Source of the DNA: Taeniopygia guttata
Taxonomy: Eukaryota > Chordata > Aves > Passeriformes > Estrildidae
Assembly (NCBI RefSeq): GCF_048771995.1
Contig: NC_133024.1
Span: forward strand, 6,274,001 to 6,338,000
Direction: 5' to 3'
Length of the DNA stretch: 64,000 nt
Shown here: positions 49,501 through 62,793 of the stretch, one piece after another
Layout: every line of letters begins with the position of its first letter
Numbering within the stretch: the stretch's first letter is position 1
Notes under the pieces: generated by a model
Told to the model about the DNA's origin: nothing
Database searches by the model: none
The model's input: the letters and a program-made list of their open reading frames with translations, nothing else
Program-made: the position numbers and the translations under genes

Positions 49501-52500
49501 ACATACATGGTTTTAATTTAGCTGCTATATTAACTCTTGCATATCAGTATATTAATTTTAGCTTAACAAATATATCAGACCTAGCTCAAAATATGTGTAC
49601 ATAGAAGTCTTAGGCAAGAGCTGCACTGAAAGACAGACCTATTTATAAGCCACAGATGAATATAAAGCACCAGCTGTGGGGTATCAGCGCTTCATTTTCT
49701 GCACCAGCTTTGTTGCTCCAAGTGCAAGAGGAAGCTCAGACAGAATGCAGTTCTTGGGGATGGGTTATACGTGTACAAACATAGATCTGCTGAAGTTAAA
49801 CGGAAGATATAAGAGAAAACCTGCATGGTGAATCAGTGTTGATAGTGAAGATTGTCCATTATACTTTCTATTTCTGTAGAGTAAAGCATAACAAAAGGCC
49901 TACTTCAAGAGTTCTTAAATGGGGACTGAGTTGGGTTCCACCACAAAAGCAAAGTTTTGGTAAAACTTCCAGTGGAGTCAATTTGCCTCCCTTTACTTTC
50001 TGTGGATTCCACAGCATATCTGACATAGTCATTCTAATTTTAGGTTTAATTGTAGGTGGCAAATTCTGTGATGGCTATTTAACCATACCAGGGACTGACT
50101 TAACTCAATTTACATATATCATATTAAGTCTTGTAACAACCTATCTGGGATTTGTCCTATTCCTATTTTCATCCCCTCACAACACTCAAAACCTTAGCAC
50201 AGATGGTTCAGCTTTATAATACTGTAATTTAAAGTGTATTATCTCAGATGTTTTGGCAGTTCTGGATGGTCTGAGGCGGTTTTCTGGCAAAAGAAGTCAA
50301 GCTGGTACAATATTGTGATGAAAAGGAAGCAATTATGATGTTTATTTCTGATATATTTTGTAGCAAATGATGAATCAATCTTAATTGCGATGCAGGTAGG
50401 TATTTATCTCACTGAAGAAATTAAACTTCTAAGAAAAAAAATCAAAGCAAACAATCCATATCTATCTGCCTGTATCTAAAAAGGTATAAATGTTTGCTTT
50501 GAGAAAATGCTACTTCTTCATACTGTGGCAGAGTACCATGTAGTGGACCATAAAAATCAGGAAGAGAAGCTGTGTGTAGAGGCTGTGTGTAAGTCATCTG
50601 CATCCATCCCAAATCAATTCTAATAAAACCTTAAGTTCTACTGCTATTATGTTTTGAGCCTAGCAAAAATAACTGATTAAATCCAGATGTATGGTATGTC
50701 TTTAGAAGCCGAAATTTCTTTTAAAGTCAAGTATTACTCCTTGCAGAACTAAATGCAGCACCATGTGATGGTAGCTCAAAGGGAGTTAAGAGAAGAGACT
50801 GCAGCTGAGATGGAAAATTTCTAGATTTGAACACATTTGTGGTTATTTATGCTAGCACTCAGAGAAGAGATTGACAACCTCATGTTAACAGACTTTGTAA
50901 AAGGCAATTAAACAGTGATCAATTTGGCTATAAGGAAAACATAGGAAAGAAATCAATTTTAATATGATTTGAAACTAATTTTTATAGTATCTTGTATTTC
51001 TAAATGCAATGGAATACAAAGACAAAAATACAAAAAAATACAATTTTTTTGCTACAGGAAGGCAGTCCATTTTGCTTCTATAAAATCCCAGCCCGGTCTC
51101 AACTATTTTGAAGTGATATGAATGAGATTTAACAAAAGGAAGTATACAAATGTTCAAAGGTTACCAAATTAGCCATTCAAATTAGAATCTTGTTTTTTTT
51201 TTATTGTAGTAAAGAGTTTTTGGAGATGCATGTACTGTATGGTCATTCTGTAAACACGTCAAGCAAGATCCAAATAAATTGAAATCAGTTTAAAAAGAAA
51301 TCAACTATATTCCAACAGGTAAGTTTGTTCAAACATTCAAATTGGGTAAAACTCTACAAAGCCTGCCAGTCCACCCAGTTCCTTCCCAACTGAGCCGCAC
51401 AAGAGGGCAGTTCTGGATTGGGGAATAGTTGCTAAGAAACAGCCAAAACTTTCTATAGATGGATATACTTGATTATCTAGGACGTCATTGTCATCTGGCT
51501 GTTTGCTCAGCTAAATGAGTGAGGTAAACCACAAAAATTCTAACACAACCTGTCTGCCTGACACATTTTTTAAATTGAAGCAATGGAGTCATGACCACAA
51601 ATACAGGAAGAATAGGAGGTCATTGCACAGGCTCATCAGTCAACAGATCCATAAGTGGTCCAAATAAAAGGTCTGTGCACAGAGAAGGGAACAAGGAAAA
51701 CACACTATACTTCTCATGTTTGGTTTTTTTTTAATATTCAAGCTTGACAGAGAAAAAATTACATAGTAGAATAAATGTTCAATTATGTAAATTGAGCTTA
51801 ATCCATCCTTAAGGTTACGCTAAAAAAATCCATAAAACAAAAAAAAATCTAGAGATTATAATTCATCTGGACTAAGCAAAAATTTCATCTCAGAAGTGCT
51901 TTGGGAGCACACCTAGGTGCTATGCAGTTTTCAGAAGAAATAAAGAAATAGAGTCTGAGAGGAAGGAAATGTGTTGTTAGCAGAAAAGTTTGGGGTTTGT
52001 GCTCAGCACTGTAGGAATATGATGTTACACAGGTCAGAATGCTGAAGGTGTAGCAGCGCCTGAACATATGTACTTACCTCTGGGAAAGAGCCAAGTTACA
52101 TGCACCAGCCAGCTGCAAAACAGTAACACCACACTTGCATTTGTTTAACGCCTCAAAAGGTGCTCTCAAAAGGTGTAGTAAAGAAAAAAAATCCTTGAAT
52201 ATGTTAATTCTTCTATTACAGATAGCAAAGAATTTTAAAATAGGTTAGCTGGGATAAGTTCGTGTTTCTTTTGTTGTCTGTTAAGCTACTCAAGCACTTG
52301 CAGGGAAATTTGGTTGAGGTGGTATAGGAAGATATTATCTCTACTCTCTGAACAATAATTTAATTCATGGCTGTCCTTTCACATAGAAATTACTGCCAGC
52401 ACTTCAGAGGAATATGTCTCAACAGGCAGCATAACTTGTTGATGCAGCAGAGATTTGGGAAGCTAAGCACAGGCATTCGGTTTCTCATAATTTGACAAAG

Positions 52501-55500
52501 AATTCATAACTCTTCGGGATGAAGTTAACAACATCACCATTATTGATAATAGTTCTAATTTGTACAGCTTGCCACTTAAATATCTTACAGAGGACGTAAT
52601 TTGTGCTCAGGATTTGGCTATTGCTCTCATGCTCAGATAGTGGTACCAAGTCAGCTGTTAAAAGTGGGCTCAGTAACACATGTATTGCAAGAGCTGGATG
52701 CTCCAATATGTTCAAACACAAACACACAAACTCCATGAAGCAGCAGGAGAAGAGCTGTGTTCTGCTGTGTCACAAAACACAGCAAAACCATCTTTTAATT
52801 TAAGGTGAAAATCTGGCAAAGTTTATGCTTGTTCTTATATTTATTGAGAGTGATCTCACTGAAATCACTAGGATAAATGGGTCCATAAATCTTTAACAAA
52901 CAATAGCCAAGGAGAGGAAAAGAAACAGTACACTTTCCTGTCAATTGATTTGCTCAATCTAAGCAACTGTCACTCAAAATGGAAATCAGACCCTCTGACC
53001 CCTAATGCAGTGCTACAGCCTTTCTCATTGCTCTCTCACCTAAGACAAATTACAAACTACAAGGACCTTATCTCCCAAGAATCTCATACAAAATAAAACC
53101 AATCAGCAGAGTATGATCAGTCTACTTGTAGCACTATATTTTCCTCAGCTGAGAACTGTGCTTAAACGGAAACAGCTGAATAATCAATATGTTATTGCTT
53201 TAACATGGTGGCAGTGGGCATTTAACCAATACCTATCTCCAGCCCCCACTTTTTTTTTTTTAAACCCAATCTGAGAATAGATTAAATTATTTGTGAAGTG
53301 TTTCTTTAACCTTCCAAGCTCTGGGAACCTCAACTGGGCCTGGAGCTCCCCCACCTTATCCACAACCCAAAACTCCTATCAACCAACCTCCCAGGGCCAT
53401 CAACCCCTGTCCCCACCTCAGCTTCACTCAAACACCAGGGGCATCCTGGCTTGATTTTAGCCCTGCATCAGCCCTATGGGATCACTAGAGATGAGGCTGT
53501 CTCACCTACTCCTCCTCCTTGTCCTGGTTGTCTTGTTCCTGGGATAAGGATGGTGGGAGAGGCCCTGGCTGCCAAAGCCTCCCACACCCCTCGTGGGTCA
53601 CCCAACACCCCCGTGCCAAGGAGTTCCCAGACATTACGGCACCTCGACACTGCTATTTCAACAACATCAGAGAAATCCAATACTAGCTTCTAATTGCTTC
53701 AGGGGTTTTATGGATATTTTTAGTTAACAGAGTTAACAGCAAATTCATCAGTAATTGATGGAGTGGCTTTTATGCCTCTATCTTACTGCTTCCTTCTTAT
53801 TCCCACATCCATCAAGTAGAGAGTGGTATCTTCAGAATTCCTCGTCTGATGCTGGAATCAAACTCTCAGAAAACAATTAAACAATTTCTTTGGTCAAATT
53901 TGCAGCATGTTTGCTGCATGCAAAAACAAAAAATATGGATGCTGTAGTGTAAGACAAGACCATGGATCCTTCAGCTAGCAATAGGATGTTTCAGTTTTGG
54001 GAGTTTATGTTGACTTGAAGAACACAAGTCAACATATGTGCATGGCAGTGATAATAATATCTGAGTATTCTATCACCAGATTATACAAGTGATTTTTGTC
54101 TGTTTTCCTTTATGCAAAGAAAAAAAAATCACATTTTACAGAGTAAATGCCTTTATTTTTTCAAAAGATTTAACTTTCTACTGAGTACATACTTTACGGA
54201 AAGAAGGCTAGAAGAAAATGCTGCAAATGGGTATGTCTTGAATTCCAAGAAGGGCAGAACCATGACTTCAGTGCAACAATTGACACATCCCATTAGGGAA
54301 TGGCCTCATTACAAAACTTGTCTATCATTAAAAGTTTTTCATAGGAGACCTCTAAAATATTTCATCACTTTTATTCTGTGCTACTTATCACACAGTAGCT
54401 GGAATTTCAGTGCAAGTGCCTTGTCAGTTAAATTTGTAGTACACTATGTGCAAATGTCATTGCTTTCTCCAAATTCTTTTTTTCTTAAAGATATTTGTAA
54501 CTCATAAATCAATTTGGAAACAATTCTTTAAAAAATTCTGATGTTTATCTCTGATGGTTTTGGAGAATGTATAGTGGTACATAGAAACTTTCTATTTCTT
54601 GTGATTAAAGATTATTTAGGCGTTCAGATACAAGTTAATGATGAAGTGTTATTTTCGTGATCTATGATAAAAAGTAAGTGTCAAAATTTATTTATCATGT
54701 TGTATTCTATGACAATGAAACTACTTTTTAAATTTTAAAATAATAAGATATCATTTCTCAGTTCCCAGTTTAGTCCTAAAATATGACATTTGCTTAGTAG
54801 AGTAAGATTTGCTTTTTAATTCCAAACATATTGTTCTCTTTATGATCAGATTGCCTGAAAGAATTCTACAAATTTGTGCCTGACCTGATCACACTCCTGA
54901 CAGATGTGATTCATTCTGCTTTCTCAGCAACACCAGACATTGTTTTATACTGGCACTGAGTGTGAATGGGTTTCAGTCCTTTGTTTTATCAAAGACAGTT
55001 TTATCTTTTTGCTGCATCAAGGATTTTTACAGAAATTAAAGTCTAAAACTATGCTCAGTTTAGAGGTTTGGGTTTTTCTAGAAAGTGTTGAATAAATCAA
55101 AAAAGAAATTTTAACCATATTCCCAGAAATAAGCATTTTCCACATAGGAATGAGTTTACAAATACAGCTTATTTTTCAGGATCTGCTAGGGCTCAAATGA
55201 GACAGTTAATCATCTTTTGCCAAGAATCGAAGTGTGACACTTTTTTTTTCATTTTCTTTGGGTCTTCTTCATGCAGTCCTAGCTGTGTCTAATTTAGGAA
55301 TGACACAGATAAACAAATTTTCAGTATCAAGGTACCTGACTATAATTTTTTTATCTTGTATTTTGAGTATCACGTCTGAAATATGTGAGACCATGATATA
55401 TTTTGACAAGGTTAAATTTTAAAAATTTGAATCCATTTCTGAACATGTCTTATATTACCTTTTTGTTAGCAGCAATTTGCAATAATTGTATTAATACTCA

Positions 55501-58500
55501 TCTCTAAATTAAAGGGGCAACCTCTGTTGTGGCCAGTGTACTGAACTGATTTGCTCTCAAGAGATCTGAACTAAATTTGTGCATAATTTCAGTATGTCTG
55601 GGGATTTTTCTTTTCAGTGACAAGCTGATGTTGAAAGGACACTGAAGCAGTTCCCTCATGTTCAGTTTTTCAATAGAAAGAGACATTTTTGCTAATTGTT
55701 AATGCTGCTACTGACACTTTGGGAAGCATATGCCTAAGACATCTGTAGTAGCAGAGCTTAAGGATCTGTGGAAGGAAGAAAATGAAGCTGTGAAGACTTT
55801 GTTGGGTGAAAAATATACTACTCCTATGTACTGCCCCTCCATTCTTAGGCTGGTGTGGTATTTTAGAGCTTAGTTTACACTCAGAAAACTTCTTCTTAGG
55901 CATGAATACACAATCTAGCAAGTTTCTCTTGGGTTACTTATTTTTATTGGTGGTAAAATTGATGCCACAGACATCCCTCTGCCATTTCAGGGAAGTGCCT
56001 GAGATATATTCTCAGCTGTGCTTTGGCCTGTGCTTTGCCCATTTTCCATCTTTAGTGGAATAAAACACAGCACTGCAGTAAAAGTCCATTTCATTGCAGA
56101 CCACGCCCAACCTGTTTTCATCATCTCCTGGCGGTGCCAACTCATTTACAAGACTTTTGGAAGGTTCTAGGTTTGGCAAAATAAGGTGGTTTTTTTTCAA
56201 TATAATCTTTTTCTCTGGCATAAACTAAATACCTCTAAAATGTCACGCTTGCATTGTTTGGAAAAAAAAAATTATCTATCAGTACCTTATCTATTGGGGA
56301 TGATCATAATGGGCCTCAAGCTGAGCTGGAGACTCAGGATCCTAACAATAGATGTATTTTGACAGAAAAGAGAGTAATAAATTGCAGGTCTGTGCGAGCA
56401 TTATTCAGTACTTCTATAATGGGGATAAAATAAGGGGTATGTTTCTTTTTTGAAATGAGACTTCTAATGAATCAGACATCTTGACAGAAAGACACTTAGC
56501 AAAAATAAATGTAACTGCAACACTTCATTAAAGTAAAAGTATCTTTACTATTAATATACAAATGGTGAAGAGTGACAAATAATTGATATACTTTAAGCCA
56601 TACTTTCAATGTCTTTCATAAATACAAAACCAGCATCTGCGATATTACTTCTTTTTACAGTATAGAGATATATATATATACACACATCATTTCATAGGGA
56701 CATAAGATTCTGAAACAATAAACAAACTAGCTCCAGTGGTAGCTAACTTATCAGTATATAATTCAGGTGGCAGATATCGCAAGTGGGCTGTTGACAACGT
56801 GTGGAATAACAAAAACAATATATGGTATGCTTTAGCTCATACTGTACACAGCATACAAATACGTACCAACTGCTCATTGTAGCAGGAAAGCCTTTTTTCT
56901 CTCTCCTTTTAAAACCTTGTCTAAGTAGTTCAAAACTCTTAGTGTATATTTGTCATTGATATATAGAGACTCTGAGGGTTTGTCTTGCCCTTCCTCCAAC
57001 CCTGAATTTTTCTGAAAATCTGAAAGACTGTATCCTAATTTCATGGGGGAGTTAAAGGACGTGGCAGGGTTAATTTTTCGTCTTCTCTGGTTTTCAGAGC
57101 TTTCATTACCCTGCCTTTTGGCAGTGCCCTTCAGCAGCCTCCCTTGCTTCAGTTGCTCCCTTTTCCCTTGTCAGTGCCAAGGAGAGATGCTCCCAGCCCT
57201 CTCCTAGCTCACTCTTTGGCACCTATTCTCTCTGGCAGTCGCTTTCCTGAGCTCTGTCGGCACCACATCTGGTCACCTCACCCGCTCCCCATCTCACCTG
57301 TGACTTAAAAGCTGCCAATACAAATTTGGCAATAAATATTCATTTCATTTCTCTGGGCTAAAAATGGCCAATATTCAAGTTTGAAAGTCAAACATTATGA
57401 GGATCTCAATGCCTCTTAAGAGAAAATATAGACAGGTAAACTGAGAATTCTCTGAACACGATCCAAAGCCAAATTTGTAAGGCTTATTTTGGCTCAGGTC
57501 CAAGTAAATTGATGTAAGAACACATATCTGCAGTGGAAATACTGAAGATCACTTAAAACTTACAAAACTGCTGTCAAGTGGACAGGGTACTTCACAAATT
57601 CAAAAAAAAAAGGAAAAAATCTGGAAAAGGGGTGAAGAGTTTTTAAAAAGGTTTATTTAACCATGGTAGCTTTTCGTCTATCAGAAAGATTATCTGAAGC
57701 TAAACAAGGAGATTTAAGAAGGAGCATTATTTACTTAGAATGTTTTCATTGTCATCTAAAGAAGTATTGCAACCTCAGTGAGTTATTTAAAGAGCTGTTT
57801 TATTTCTGGACATATCGTAATGTATGGGATAAAACTGTCATTGGATATTCTATCACCGTTTCCTGATCAGTGAAAACTCCTGATAGAAAAACCTCCTCTG
57901 TGCAAAATGTCAGTAGGAACATGGCAGGATATTTGAGTTCCAATTACGCCTGGAAATCTGATTCACAAAAACAACTCGATCAGCTGAGGACCTGCAGAGT
58001 CTCACTGAGATGGATGAATAAAATGCAGGTCCTGCTGGAATCAGTTTGTGTCTTAAATCCTGGAGGCCTGGATTGAGACCTGGATTCCACTGTGACTCTT
58101 TATGCAACGCTCTTAGCACCCCTCCATAAATCAAAGAGGTCTTGAGCTTTCTCAGGAAATGGTCTTTTTGGAGGTCCTTTAATCAGGAGTGACTAGCCAA
58201 TGGACACAACTATTCTACAAAGATCTTACTTCCTACAACAATTTACATAGTGATGGTGAGGCTGCAAATGAATGTGAAATGAACATTCTCTCCAGTTTAT
58301 CTCCAGAGGTAAAATGGTGGGAAGATGCTCCATATCATCTTTCAGATTTGAGGAAAGATTTTAATGTTTTAGGTCTAAGCACTTAAATAGAACTAAGGAG
58401 ACTTTATATCTGACTCTTGAACTTGAGAAATTGGTCAAAATACCCCTACACATCCACTATGTTCTCCATCTATTTGAAACTTTTCAGCAGTAAGACACCT

Positions 58501-58984
58501 ACCATGACCCTCATTGGAATTGTGATCTCAAAAGATTTTTGCATATTTTGTGTTTGTTACTTGAAAACAATACCTTCAGTTTGATTTATATGAATATTTG
58601 AGAATATTTGAGCAGAAAAGTATGTGTCAGTAAAGCTTTCAATTTTTTTAAACAGGCTTTGTAGACAAATTATTGAAGATTTTTCTTTAATAAAGCAGAG
58701 TGGCATGCTATCAAAAGGCACAAATACATTTCCATTATCTGGTCTAGGAAACAGAAAAAAAATGGCATGATGATTATACTACAGTTTGATGATTGGCACT
58801 TAAATAAATAATCAAACTAATTACCATCATGAAAAAAAAAAACGCTTTTTTTTGGATGAGCATCGATGCAGAGGCTGAAGACAGCAGTTGGAATTTACTG
58901 TACCAGGGGCTGATGTCAAACAGCCTTTGTAGATGATGGCCACGGTGTAACTATGTTGTAGATATCTATGAAGAGATAGAAAGT
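49501..58984. other. Intergenic, no gene recognised, with a GC-rich patch
   Basis: About 9.5 kb of mostly AT-rich DNA. The patch at about 53330-53690 is GC-rich (CTCCCCCACC, CCCACACCCCTCGTGG) and open on both strands, but has no recognised domain or CR1 text. A milder C/T-rich patch lies at 57060-57300. A (TA)n(CA)n run is at about 56669-56686. Open frames of 127 codons (49836-50219) and 131 codons (54112-54507) look like chance. Very long NCAM2 3' UTR isoforms could reach into the right part. Confidence 0.5.
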
Positions 58985-59115
58985 AGGCCCAATCCTGCAA
59001 GGTCTCTCATGGAAGTACATCCATTTTTCTGCTCACATCCACCCCACTGATGTCAGTGCGGTGCCATATAAGGGGTGGGTTCAACCACACAAAATTTCTT
59101 GCAAGACTGAGGCCT
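58985..59115. mobile_element. Ancient short inverted-repeat element
   Basis: Starts AGGCCCAATCCTGCAAGG and ends TTGCAAGACTGAGGCCT. Reversing the right end gives AGGCCTCAGTCTTGCAA, which matches the left end at 14 of 16 aligned bases plus one gap. The internal CCCCACTGATGTCAGTG is also palindrome-like. This resembles an old sauropsid repeat whose ends read AGGCCCGATCCTGCAA. It is likely non-autonomous and long inactive. Confidence 0.6.
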
Positions 59116-62100
59116 GAATAAATTAATCTTTGTCACATTAGGCATTAGCATCACCAGAATAGCAAATATTTCTGCAACCACAAAAAAATCTTATAAGTCA
59201 AAAAATGCAAATAAACAAACAAAACCAAGAAAAACCTCTCCAGGGTATGTTTGATTACTAAATTGTAAAATATTAATTAAAAATTTGTTATTATTGTGGT
59301 AAATCAGAACTCAAGTCTACTAAAAACCAAAAAAAAACCCAAGGAGCTTTAAGTAATTTTACTTAATTGTGCTCCTTTTTTTTTTTTTTTTTTTGAAAAG
59401 AGATTGTCACTGTCACATTTTGTTCATTACTAATTTCAATGGCTCCCTCCCACCTTAGTCCCTGGAGTATGTTAGTGTAACAATTCAGATTACTTTTACA
59501 AATAGTTATATTTTGTCAACTCTTCTGACGTTTCATACTAACACTTAAAATTACTTTTAGACAGTAAAAGTGACATTTATACAGATACCTGTTTTTGTTT
59601 GTTTTGTTTTGTTTTTTTAAATCTAGAATAGGAAAAGAAAATAAACAAATGTTATTCCAGTTCTACATATATCTTACAAATTACTATGCGCAAATTATTT
59701 CCTCATTTGGAAATATTTGTAACTATTTTGAAATACCAGTGATTTTCAGCATTCTTTCATACTGAGAGTTTGGGTTTCTCCTGCACAGCAAAGAGTTAAA
59801 GCACAAGAGATAACCTATTAATCCACAGACCAAAAAGGTGTGCTTGGATAGTCCATCAGAAATTTAGAGCTGTTTTATTCTCAGCCCTCACACAGATCAA
59901 CTGCCAAGAGACATAACAGCAAGAAATTAAATACTCCTGGAAACAGATTTTGATTTGTCATACAGTATAGAAGAAAATGATTTTGCTTCCCATATTGAAA
60001 TAATATTGCAATCTATTTTGCATGTAAAGAGTAGCACAGGTGTATTAGTAATAAATGTGCTGACAAGACCTCCTAAATCTTCTAATCCCTTCACACTGTA
60101 ATTAGAGGCCATATCAGGAAATTAAAAAAAATAACAACCATAAAAACCCCACCAATATAGAACCATTAGGCCATGTTTTTTGGGTTTTCTTTGTGTAAGT
60201 TCAACTAAGAAGTACCAAAATTTAAAATGCATCTGCAGTTGAGCCTAGACACTGTTAATTCTTCTACATGGTATAGGCACCTTCTTGTGGAAATGATCAG
60301 GCTAGCTTCAGATAAAACACCATATGCGTAGAGAAGATTGAATGGTACCATCCAACTTTGTCACAGCAGGTGGAAGAGGAAACTATGTCTACCATCTGCA
60401 TCCTCATCCTGGTAAATATCTTGTGTGAGGGGATGTTCAAGCCACACCAACCACATTATTCTCAGCTGCTGGAGTTGTCCAGATTCCTTCTTTGCATTTT
60501 GATAGAAGAAGAAAGCCCAGCTGCAATTACATACTTTCTGGAAAGACTATAAATCCATATAGAAAAATGAGACAACTGTTCTCCTAATTATAGGTTAGGA
60601 GCAGGCCTGCTTGCTGTGTGCTTAGAACAAATCAGGAAATCTGATTAGAAGTTATCAGAAATCTGATAGACAAGCAGCTGCTTGGTAGTACTGCCTGCCC
60701 AGTATGTGGGAGCAACACTGAGAGCTCATAAGGAACATCTTTGTCTTTCCTTCACCCAGTCTCAGCATTTAGAGAAACTTCTTTTCAGCACTTTTCAATT
60801 ATTATCTTCCATGACTTTCAACCCATAATGCCATCCTTTCTTACCCATATTTTTCACTTTGGTACTGATTTTGTGGGAATTTGGCCTCCTATCCTAGCCA
60901 CACCAGGTATATGCCTCTATTCTCAACTCCTTGGTTCATTTTAGGTATTTCTCAAAGTGATGAAAAGTTGTAAAAAACTCATTAAATAACTTGGTTTTGA
61001 AAAATAAGAAAGATCTAAGAATTAAATATAAAGGTATTCTCATCTCTTTAAAATGCACTTAAACTTGGATTAACAAGAAGGTCATTATGATATTTTCCTC
61101 AAATTTGAGGAGATCCTTTTACATTTTGCTTTCAGTTTTACTGTACAAAAGTCATAAAGTACCAAGACTTCAAATATGATCAAAATTCAGATATAGCATG
61201 GAGAAAACACAATTTGATGAGTAAAAGTACACTTAAACCTCATGCATGGCTTAGATGTGGAAAATTCACAACTTACTCTACCAGTTACTCCTGACAAGTA
61301 GAATTTTCCAGTCTAGTTTTCTATATGGTTTATTTACTTCTTTCAAAGCAAGGCTTTGAAGAGTTTGGTAGGTGTGGATACACTATGCTAGAAGGGAAAC
61401 AAACTATATTGCTCCAGTTAGTGGCACCACTAAATCAATGAAAAATTCATATGAATGAATTTCAGATTAAATAAATCTGTGAAATTTCCTGGTGAGGAAT
61501 GTTGATCAGAATAATAAAAAGGAATATCTTAAAGAAAGCTTGACATGGAAAAAACCATATTTGGTTGAATATAAGATTGCATTAGTTAATAATATAAAAT
61601 TGTTCCTAACTGCTTAGACAAAATCCCCTTTCCATCATTTCTTACATTGTACTTAAGAGAAAAGGTATGAAATCATAAAGGAAAAAGTCCTGATTCAAAA
61701 AGGCCAAGTTTAATATTTTATATACTGATTTGGGGAGAAAATGTGTTTACTTTACTAAACCACAATTTTATCCCTTAGCTAAATTGTTTGAAATAAGAAT
61801 AAAATGAAAACCCTGCATGTATAAATATATTGGGACAGATATTGTAAGTTTTCACTTGAAGTGAAGATTATGACTAAAAAACAGATTTCTTTTTACTCCT
61901 CGGATGCATTTTAGTTCACATGTAACTTTCAAAAACTTTTATACAGAAAACTTGAAGCATTGAAAATCCTGGAGCCATTCAGAGTCACTCTCTCATAGTT
62001 AGGATGAAGCCAATAGAGTGTTGGGAAATATTTGGCCAATTTTATTTGAGTTTGTATATTGTGAGTATTAGATTTTTAGAGTTTTTAAAAATTATTTATT

Positions 62101-62288
62101 TACTGAAGAACCCAGTAGAAACTGCAGTGGGACCTGGCTCTCCATTGATGAGTTTTGCTTTTTTGATTGCCTCAAGTGATAATCACAGCTGGAAGGAATA
62201 TTGAGTGTCAGCTAGAGCTGAGGTCTTAAACATTATACTGAAACTGGTTTAGGGTTTTTTTTTTTTTTAAGGCAACCTAAAATTTAAT
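59116..62288. other. 3' flank of NCAM2 or extended 3' UTR
   Basis: AT-rich DNA immediately downstream of the gene on the minus strand. T-runs occur at 59378-59394 and 62257-62270. Several TTTATT words (minus-strand AATAAA), for example near 61329 and 62092, could serve longer 3' UTR forms. No exon recognised. Confidence 0.5.
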
Positions 62289-62294
62289 TTTATT
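62289..62294 (-). terminator. Candidate proximal poly(A) signal of NCAM2
   Basis: Minus-strand AATAAA in TTTACAATAAAATTAAA, about 390 bases after the stop codon. An AU-rich ATTTATTT context lies just before it and a genomic A-run (minus strand) about 25 bases after. It is the nearest canonical AATAAA found after the stop. Use of this site is inferred. Confidence 0.4.
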
Positions 62295-62681
62295 GTAAAT
62301 GGAAATAAATATATTGTCATATGGCACTTTATGCATGTAGCTTGCACTGTAAGAACTGGAGAGGCCTGATGTGTTGTTTTTGGTTAGGGGTGCTTTAGAA
62401 TTTTAATTCTAAATTGACACACTTTGTCATATAATAAATTATAGTTCTTTCTCTGCAGATTTTTCAGATTTATAGCATGGGACTTGGTGTCAGCAAAACT
62501 ACACACTAAAACCATTAACAAAAAGAAAAATATAGAAAAAACTGTAGACAGAAACTGTTTCATCGTATGTACACATGTACTAACAATTCCAAGCTTAAGT
62601 TTCCCAAGAAATTAAGGTCAGCTGTAAAGTTTTGGTCGCGGGATTATTTCAATCCAAATGCATTTTCCAGACAGCTGTAGT
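62295..62681 (-). other. NCAM2: NCAM2 3' UTR, proximal part
   Basis: Sequence following the NCAM2 stop codon on the minus strand, with no splice donor evident. It is AT-rich. The full extent is unknown: the UTR may end near 62270 or continue for kilobases to the left. Confidence 0.65.
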
Positions 62682-62793
62682 TTATGCTTTGCTATCATCT
62701 TCTTTTGACTGGATGATATCATTAGCAACTTTGATTTCTATGGTTTCTGGATTTAAAGCTTCTTTGCCATTTTCCTCCTTTAGTGGCAGCTTC
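62682..62793 (-). CDS. NCAM2: NCAM2, last coding exon (partial gene)
   Basis: NCAM2 is an immunoglobulin-superfamily neuronal adhesion protein; this exon gives the end of the cytoplasmic tail of its transmembrane form. On the minus strand the acceptor TTCCTCTTTTTTTCTGATAG is followed by the exon at 62793. The first base completes a split codon, then 36 residues follow, beginning [16 protein letters not shown] and ending [13 protein letters not shown], then TAA at 62684-62682. The acidic, lysine-rich tail ending in SKA matches the NCAM family: NCAM1 ends in a related ND..QTKENESKA. The NPETIEIK and [11 protein letters not shown] wording is that of NCAM2 as I recall it. The pyrimidine tract, intact frame and family-type ending argue for a functional exon. 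All upstream exons (signal peptide, Ig domains, fibronectin domains, membrane segment) lie outside the window to the right. Confidence 0.88.

Noticed and set aside
49836..50219. 127-codon open frame with hydrophobic C-terminal half
   Set aside because: The hydrophobic stretch follows from T-rich DNA. No recognisable membrane-protein family, promoter or splice sites.
54112..54507. 131-codon open frame, plus strand
   Set aside because: Low-complexity start (runs of A), no domain, no supporting context.
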